Shown in pieces: positions 32,283 through 36,347 of a DNA stretch of 36,347 nt. The translations under genes were made by a program, and so were the position numbers. This DNA comes from a bacterium UBP8_UBA817 (GTDB lineage: Bacteria > Margulisbacteria > Marinamargulisbacteria > SXXA01 > SICP01). Where the stretch lies: NCBI GenBank assembly GCA_945898045.1, contig CAMDGG010000011.1, positions 1 to 36,347 of the forward strand. Reading direction: 5' to 3'. Under the pieces are notes generated by a model that was given only the letters and a program-made list of their open reading frames with translations, was not told the origin of the DNA and did not search any database. How positions within the stretch are numbered: position 1 is the stretch's first letter; every line of letters starts with the position of its first letter.

Positions 32283-33017
32283 ATGAGATCTGGAAATCCA
32301 AGTTTAAATATAAATGTATTTCGTGATTTGCCTGCAGTTGTGGGTTCTGAAGTTATGACGGTGAATGGTACCGTCAATAAAACGGCTATTTTGTTGTTTC
32401 TTTTGATTGTATCTGCTTCTTGGACGTGGTCTTCGATTGCTGGCAGACCTGAAGCCGCGATGGGATTTGTTATATTTGCCGGTATTGCTGCTTTTATTGT
32501 CGCGTTGTTCACAATGTTCAAAAAAACGGTTTCGCCTATTTCTGCACCTATTTATGCGCTATTGCAAGGTGTTGTTTTGGGGAGCCTTTCCTTTGTTTTT
32601 GATCGCTCTTACCCAGGTATTGTTCTTCAGGCCGTATCACTTACGTTTGGGGTGATGTTTTGCATGTTGGGTGCTTATAAGTCTGGCATGATTAAGATGA
32701 CGGATAATTTAAAATTGGGTGTAATGGCGGCTACCGGTGGGATTGGGTTGGTTTATTTGGCTTCTTTTGTACTAGGTTTTTTTGGTGTTTCTTTGGGTGT
32801 CTTTGGTAGCGGTCCTATCGGTATTCTTTTTAGTTTAGTGGTGGTTGGTGTAGCTGCTTTTAATTTGGTTTTGGATTTTGATTTTATTGAGCAAGGTGCG
32901 CGTGATGAAGCGCCAAAGTATATGGAATGGTACGCAGCTTTTGGGTTGATGGTGACCTTGATCTGGCTTTATATGGAAATCTTACGATTGTTGTCTAAAT
33001 TACGTGATCGTCGTTAA
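32283..33017 (+). CDS. Bax inhibitor-1/YccA-like membrane protein
   Basis: The 244-residue protein has seven hydrophobic segments, the first at about 31-48 (AILLFLLIVSASWTWSS). It has the N-terminal RSGNPSLN motif seen in the bacterial Bax-inhibitor-like family (PF12811 type), and an acidic patch DFDFIEQGARDEAPKYMEWY near the C-terminus typical of these proteins. The related YetJ is a pH-sensitive calcium leak channel; function here is unknown. AAGGAG at 32270-32275 lies seven bases before ATG 32283; adjacent in-frame ATG 32280 is also possible. The 3' end overlaps the next small membrane gene by about 14 bases. Confidence 0.88.
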   Translation: MRSGNPSLNINVFRDLPAVVGSEVMTVNGTVNKTAILLFLLIVSASWTWSSIAGRPEAAMGFVIFAGIAAFIVALFTMFKKTVSPISAPIYALLQGVVLGSLSFVFDRSYPGIVLQAVSLTFGVMFCMLGAYKSGMIKMTDNLKLGVMAATGGIGLVYLASFVLGFFGVSLGVFGSGPIGILFSLVVVGVAAFNLVLDFDFIEQGARDEAPKYMEWYAAFGLMVTLIWLYMEILRLLSKLRDRR

Positions 33018-33300
33018 TAGTTTATTGTTGTTTTCTCTGGAATTTGCACTTTTGATTTATTTGAAAGGGCAACTGAAGGGAAAGCTAAATTTATCGATTC
33101 TGGACGATGCTGTTGCTGATATGTTGTATATGCTGCGAGATATACGATTGGAGCAGTTGATGTTATATGCGACTTTGTATTTTTCTTTTTTATTATTGTG
33201 TAGAGCTTTTCCTGTTTTATTTTTTATATTGTTTGTGTTTCAAGTGGTATCACTTTGCATGAGTTGTTTTATGATTGTTGTACTCAGAGGGTTGCGTTAA
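33004..33300 (+). CDS. Small hydrophobic membrane protein, unknown
   Basis: The 98-residue product has one N-terminal hydrophobic segment (about 4-20), a polar amphipathic middle (DDAVADMLYMLRDIRLEQL, about 34-52) and two more hydrophobic segments (about 53-93). I recognise no family. The start is GTG 33004 inside the end of the Bax-inhibitor-like gene, with no Shine-Dalgarno, so it would be translationally coupled. The overlap and membrane nature suggest it works with its upstream neighbour, but no motif shows this. It could also begin at an internal TTG. Confidence 0.5.
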   Translation: MIVVNSLLLFSLEFALLIYLKGQLKGKLNLSILDDAVADMLYMLRDIRLEQLMLYATLYFSFLLLCRAFPVLFFILFVFQVVSLCMSCFMIVVLRGLR

Positions 33301-33317
33301 AATCACCCTATTTGTTA

Positions 33318-33333
33318 CATAATATATATTATG
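33318..33333. repeat. 16-bp perfect palindrome upstream of the cupin gene
   Basis: CATAATATATATTATG is its own reverse complement and lies 47 bases before the cupin ATG. It could be an operator or a cruciform-prone AT sequence. It is not followed by a T run, so it is not a normal terminator. No clean -35/-10 pair is seen next to it. Confidence 0.4.
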
Positions 33334-33380
33334 CGACGTAAAGTGGGGGGTCTTATTTTTGAAAAATGGAGGAACTACCA

Positions 33381-33728
33381 ATGTCATTAGAATCGAGAGA
33401 AACGCCCTGGGGACGTTGGGAAGTTTTGTTGGAAGCCAATGATTGTAAAGTCAAACGTGTGACTGTGAAGCCCGGGCATCGTTTGAGTTATCAAACGCAT
33501 CAATTTAGACAAGAAGTTTGGACTATTATTTCGGGGAAGCCGTATGTAATTCTGGATGATGTTAGATCTGAGTATGGGCCTCATGATGTGATTCGTATTC
33601 CATTGGGCGCTAAACATCGTATTGGTAATGAAGGCGCCCAAGATGTGGTGATTATTGAGGTCCAGATGGGTTCTTATTTCGGTGAAGACGATATTATGCG
33701 CCTAGAAGACGATTATTTAAGGACTTAA
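33381..33728 (+). CDS. Type II phosphomannose-isomerase-like cupin
   Basis: The 115-residue single cupin matches the C-terminal isomerase domain of ManC/AlgA-type proteins: PWGRWEVL at the start, LSYQTHQFRQEVWTIISG (metal-binding His and Glu), IPLGAKHRIGN, IEVQMGSYFGEDDIMRLEDDY at the end (split as IEVQMGSYFGEDD and IMRLEDDYLR). It probably interconverts mannose-6-phosphate and fructose-6-phosphate for surface sugars. ATG 33381 follows GGAGGA at 33368-33373; an ATG at 33366 overlaps that site. Its last 24 bases are repeated at 34274-34297, see the direct-repeat entries. Confidence 0.88.
   Translation: MSLESRETPWGRWEVLLEANDCKVKRVTVKPGHRLSYQTHQFRQEVWTIISGKPYVILDDVRSEYGPHDVIRIPLGAKHRIGNEGAQDVVIIEVQMGSYFGEDDIMRLEDDYLRT
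33705..33728 (+). repeat. Direct repeat copy 1: 3' end of the cupin gene
   Basis: GAAGACGATTATTT at 33705-33718 followed by AAGGACTTAA. It encodes EDDYLRT and the stop codon. It matches copy 2 at 34274-34297 at 21 of 24 positions, with the first 14 identical. The flanks on either side do not match. Confidence 0.8.
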
Positions 33729-33767
33729 CAAATCAGTATCTTTTTCTACAAAACAGTATGCTAAATT

Positions 33768-34151
33768 TTATGTTTGCCTCTCTTTAAAAAAATCAATGAT
33801 TCTGAGCATGAGTGTAAGATCCAATTTCATGGCAAGTGCTGCATTTTTTCCTGCTTCAGCAATACAAACCTCTTTACTTAAGTTTATTTCTTGACTCGTG
33901 TGAATATGGTCACTATAAAATATCGCTAACTCTTGAAATGGTTTTGATTCTTTTGGATTCGCTTTTGCGTTCTCTAAAAGTTTATTTAGTTTTTGCATTT
34001 TTATTAAGTTTGGTTCTTTTGGTTGTATACCGCATTTAAAATGCCCACCATAAGTTTTGTTCCAATATATGTTGTTCAGTTCGTGTAATCTACATGTAAG
34101 TAAAGTGGGTGTAGGTGTGGTATTTGATATTCCTAAAATTTTACATAGCAT
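33768..34151 (-). CDS. Hypothetical protein within the inserted segment
   Basis: An open frame of 127 codons with no recognised family. The first 50 residues contain three Cys and two His (LTCRLHELNN, GGHFKCGIQPKEP). The rest is predicted helical: KMQKLNKLLENAKANPKE, then SKPFQELAIFYSDHIH and a final MRIIDFF-like helix. No Shine-Dalgarno or promoter-like -10 precedes ATG 34151; a shorter start at an internal Met near residue 52 is possible. It fills most of the 33729-34273 segment bracketed by the direct repeats. If not a gene, this stretch is otherwise empty. Confidence 0.4.
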   Translation of the reverse strand: MLCKILGISNTTPTPTLLTCRLHELNNIYWNKTYGGHFKCGIQPKEPNLIKMQKLNKLLENAKANPKESKPFQELAIFYSDHIHTSQEINLSKEVCIAEAGKNAALAMKLDLTLMLRIIDFFKERQT

Positions 34152-34273
34152 TAGGGGGCTGCCTTTTTTAAGTGGTTAAGTATTTTATCTCTATCTCATA
34201 GAGTTATCGGTTTTTTTTTTAGTAAAATTTCATTTTTTTGAAATGGAGGCTTTGAGTGTAGGGTTTTAACGTG
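34152..34273. other. Non-coding right part of the inserted segment
   Basis: AT-rich DNA with a run of ten T at 34211-34220 and a weak hairpin ATTTCA-TTTTTT-TGAAAT at 34227-34244. I see no gene and no terminal inverted repeat. The segment ends at the second copy of the cupin 3' end. Confidence 0.4.
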
Positions 34274-34297
34274 GAAGACGATTATTTGAGGGCGTAA
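34274..34297 (+). repeat. Direct repeat copy 2: orphan cupin 3' end, overlapping pth
   Basis: GAAGACGATTATTT at 34274-34287 followed by GAGGGCGTAA. Read on the plus strand it encodes EDDYLRA and a stop, the conserved C-terminus of type II phosphomannose isomerases, but with no cupin gene in front. Its right 16 bases are also the 3' end of pth on the other strand. Confidence 0.75.
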
Positions 34298-34815
34298 AGG
34301 GTTTCTATCGTTGTGAGTGCTAAATCTTGAATAGACGGCAGCTCTTTCTGTTCTGTTTTTGAAAAATTGCTGAGAACGAAGTCTGAGATGGTTTGATTGT
34401 CTGATCTGGGGCCGATGCCGATGCGAAGTCTTGGGAAGTCTTGGGTGCCGAGGAGTTGGATGATGGACTTCATGCCGTTGTGTGTTCCTCCACTCCCCTT
34501 TTCTCTGTATCGTACTGTGTTGAAGGGAATATCAAAATCATCGTAAACGATAAGGACGTCTTGTGTGGGTATTTTGTAATAGGTTGCTGCTGCTACGACG
34601 GCTTCACCTGAGAGATTCATAAAAGTTTGGGGGAAGATGAGGTAGAGTTTCTGGGTGCCGATTTGGCCTTGATAGAGTAGGGACTTGAATTTTTTTCCTA
34701 GGGGAGAGAAGCCGTGTTTTTTTATAAGGGCCTCCCCTACTATAAAGCCTGCGTTGTGCCTCGTGAGTTTATAGGATTCGCCTGGATTTCCTAGACAACA
34801 AATGAGTTTGGGCAT
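34282..34815 (-). CDS. pth: Peptidyl-tRNA hydrolase
   Basis: Releases peptides from prematurely dropped peptidyl-tRNA. The 177-residue protein has CLGNPGESYKLTRHNAGF (about 6-23, with the catalytic His in RHNAG and the conserved Asn), then FMNLSGEAV, IVYDDFDIP (catalytic Asp), and GGTHNGMKSI. The ATG overlaps the der stop by one base (TAATG), so both are coupled. Its C-terminal codons lie in the repeated cupin tail, which suggests pth and the cupin gene once overlapped tail to tail. Confidence 0.96.
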   Translation of the reverse strand: MPKLICCLGNPGESYKLTRHNAGFIVGEALIKKHGFSPLGKKFKSLLYQGQIGTQKLYLIFPQTFMNLSGEAVVAAATYYKIPTQDVLIVYDDFDIPFNTVRYREKGSGGTHNGMKSIIQLLGTQDFPRLRIGIGPRSDNQTISDFVLSNFSKTEQKELPSIQDLALTTIETLYALK

Positions 34816-36152
34816 TAGGCTTCTTTTTTAGGTTTTCCTTTAAAATGGAGTTGGATAGGATTGCCGAAAAAGCCGCCGAATTCTTCTCTGAATTGATTTT
34901 CTAAAAACCGAATATAAGAGGCATCTAGGAGCTTGGGCTGGTTAATGAAAAAGATAAATGTAGGTGGCTTGGTATCGGCTTGCGTGGCGTAATAGACTTT
35001 GAGGCGTTTGCCGGATTTGATGCGTGGATGCTGGCGTTCTAGACATTTTTTGATGAACTGATTGAGTGGGCCTGTTGTGATGCGTTTTTCACCATTTTTA
35101 ATAATGCTCGGAATGAGATGGAATAGTTTGCCGAGATTTAATTTTTCGGTGGCTGATCCAAAAATAAAGGGGTAGTTTTCTAGGAACGGAAGCTCGTCTT
35201 TTGCGATGACTTCGAGGTGTTTTCTGGCGTCGTCGGAGCGTTCTGAGAGGTCCCATTTATTGACGAAGATAATGATGTTGCGTTTTGCATCGAGGGCTTG
35301 GTTGATAATTTTTTTGTCTTGATCTGTGAGATAGTCGTTGGCATCTAGAACAATGACGACGAGGTCTGATTCGTCTATTGCTTTGGCTGTGCGTACTGTT
35401 GAATAAAATTCGATAGACTCGTCTACTTTGGATTTTCTTCGTAAACCTGCGGTGTCGATGAAGATGTATTGATCGTCACCTTGGTTGAAATAGACTTCAA
35501 TGCTGTCTCTGGTGGTGCCCGCTTTGTTGTCTACCAGAATACGAGGTTCATTAATGATGGCGTTGACGAGTGATGATTTGCCGACATTAGGTCTGCCGAC
35601 GAGCGCGACTTTATAAGCTTTTTTATATTCTTCGGAGAGTTCGCGTTCGGAGAAATCGGCTGTTGCGATTGTGAGTAGATTAGCGACGCCATGTCCGTGT
35701 ATTCCTGAAATGCAGATAGGCTCTCCGAGGCCTAATTTGTAGAATGAGAGACTTTGATTGGGTTGGTTGGGATCGTCTAATTTATTAACTGCAACAATGG
35801 TTTTGGATTGATAGGGGCGAAGTACTTTTGCAATAACGGCGTCTAATGGATTGAGGCCATCTTTTCCATCGACTAAAAAGATAATTTTGTCAGCTTTTTC
35901 GATGCCGCTTCTAACGAGGGCTTCGATTTCGGGTTGCATATCTATAGATTCTTGATTTTGGAAAAGTACTCCCCCACTGTCGACGATCATAAAGGCTTTG
36001 TCATTCCATTTGTAGGGATAGCTTAGTAGGTCTCGTGTTACGCCTGGTGTGTCGTACGTGATGGCTTTGTTTTTTTTGAGAATGCGGTTAATGAGGGTGG
36101 ATTTACCGACGTTGGGTCTGCCGATAATAATGACTTCTGGTAGTTTTTTCAT
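34815..36152 (-). CDS. der: Ribosome-biogenesis GTPase Der (EngA)
   Basis: Double-GTPase required for 50S subunit maturation. The 445-residue protein has a first G domain (IIGRPNVGKSTLINRIL, about 9-25; NKLDD) and a second (ALVGRPNVGKSSLVNAII; DTAGLRRKSK; NKWDLSER). A C-terminal KH-like domain follows, with HPRIKSGKRLKVYYATQ. Both P-loops are intact. It lies nine bases after the ABC-F gene and overlaps pth, so ABC-F, der and pth form one operon. Confidence 0.97.
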   Translation of the reverse strand: MKKLPEVIIIGRPNVGKSTLINRILKKNKAITYDTPGVTRDLLSYPYKWNDKAFMIVDSGGVLFQNQESIDMQPEIEALVRSGIEKADKIIFLVDGKDGLNPLDAVIAKVLRPYQSKTIVAVNKLDDPNQPNQSLSFYKLGLGEPICISGIHGHGVANLLTIATADFSERELSEEYKKAYKVALVGRPNVGKSSLVNAIINEPRILVDNKAGTTRDSIEVYFNQGDDQYIFIDTAGLRRKSKVDESIEFYSTVRTAKAIDESDLVVIVLDANDYLTDQDKKIINQALDAKRNIIIFVNKWDLSERSDDARKHLEVIAKDELPFLENYPFIFGSATEKLNLGKLFHLIPSIIKNGEKRITTGPLNQFIKKCLERQHPRIKSGKRLKVYYATQADTKPPTFIFFINQPKLLDASYIRFLENQFREEFGGFFGNPIQLHFKGKPKKEA

Positions 36153-36161
36153 GAGGTTACT

Positions 36162-36347
36162 TTAAGCCAGTTCTTCCCATCTTGCAAATTTTTGTTCGAG
36201 TTGATTGGAGAGTTCTTTGAGTTGTTTGCCTGTTTTGGCGTAGTCTTCGGGACTGTGTGCGCCGGTACCTAGGTAGTTGTTGAGGGTTTTGATTTCTTTT
36301 TCGAGTTTTTCAATTTCGGTTTCTATTTTTTTAAGTTCTTTGGGATC
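36162..36347 (-). CDS. ABC-F family ATPase, C-terminal end (partial)
   Basis: The last 61 residues of a gene that runs off the window edge. They form a charged coiled coil, KELKKIETEIEKLEKEIKTL, then a turn (GTGAHSPEDYAKTG) and a second helix ending in KFARWEELA. This two-helix hairpin is the C-terminal domain of Uup/ABC-F translation factors, whose helices end in a (R/E)WEEL-type sequence. The ATPase domains are outside the window, so the subtype cannot be given. The stop lies nine bases before der. Confidence 0.75.
   Translation of the reverse strand, partial: DPKELKKIETEIEKLEKEIKTLNNYLGTGAHSPEDYAKTGKQLKELSNQLEQKFARWEELA

Overview
The window is a compact stretch of about 36 kb of chromosome from a diderm (Gram-negative type), AT-rich bacterium. 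Evidence for the diderm envelope is lpxB (lipid A synthesis) and an O-antigen ligase/polymerase-like protein beside a membrane-anchored TPR protein. The mix of a type-2 PyrF, RNase HIII, bimodular QueF, an Acidithiobacillus-type GshA, an LpxB with a cyanobacteria-like SPQEWQWG signature and an ankyrin protein does not fit a well-studied model group. An uncultured lineage near Cyanobacteria, such as Margulisbacteria, is my guess; the sequence cannot prove it. No rRNA, tRNA, CRISPR array, intact insertion sequence or integrase was seen.

Layout. 1-2026 (+): rplY-pyrE-pyrF. 2019-3092 (-): primary sigma factor rpoD with a long leader. 3384-4163 (+): queF. 9935-4135 (-): mutL, topA, a 34-residue membrane micro-ORF, panC, rnhC. 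10038-14399 (+): vapB-vapC toxin-antitoxin pair translationally fused to lpxB, then pyrC and an ankyrin protein. 18607-14405 (-): O-antigen ligase-like, TPR protein, hflX. 18669-20497 (+): yajQ, efp, DUF3467, tadA. 23349-20494 (-): gshA, metX, metW. 23436-26143 (+): a helical-repeat/methyltransferase-like protein, a secreted alpha/beta hydrolase, trmB. 27411-26140 (-): purD. 27537-28307 (+): AlbA_2 (Schlafen-type) protein. 30817-28300 (-): thiG, thiH, HAD phosphatase. 32226-30864 (-): EEP-family hydrolase and a Ser/Thr-rich small protein. 32283-33728 (+): Bax-inhibitor-like membrane protein, small membrane protein, type II phosphomannose-isomerase-like cupin. 33729-34273: a probable insertion. 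36347-34282 (-): ABC-F end, der, pth.

How it works together. Most genes are housekeeping: pyrimidine synthesis (pyrC, pyrE, pyrF), pantothenate, thiazole, purine, methionine and glutathione-precursor synthesis, tRNA modification (queF, tadA, trmB), translation support (efp, pth, der, hflX, ABC-F), and DNA/RNA maintenance (mutL, topA, rnhC). The accessory pieces are vapBC, the ankyrin protein, the AlbA_2 protein and the inserted segment.

The most unusual signals are not gene families. (1) The 3' end of the cupin gene is duplicated as a 24-bp imperfect direct repeat 569 bp downstream, bracketing compositionally different DNA, like the left and right junctions of an integrated element. (2) Several genes without a Shine-Dalgarno (topA, purD, the EEP gene, less surely mutL and thiG) have a -10 box ending about 6-8 bases before the ATG, implying leaderless mRNAs. 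(3) Stop codons overlap tail-to-tail at nearly every convergent gene pair. (4) The toxin stop codon overlaps the TTG start of the envelope gene lpxB. I found no strong intrinsic terminator.
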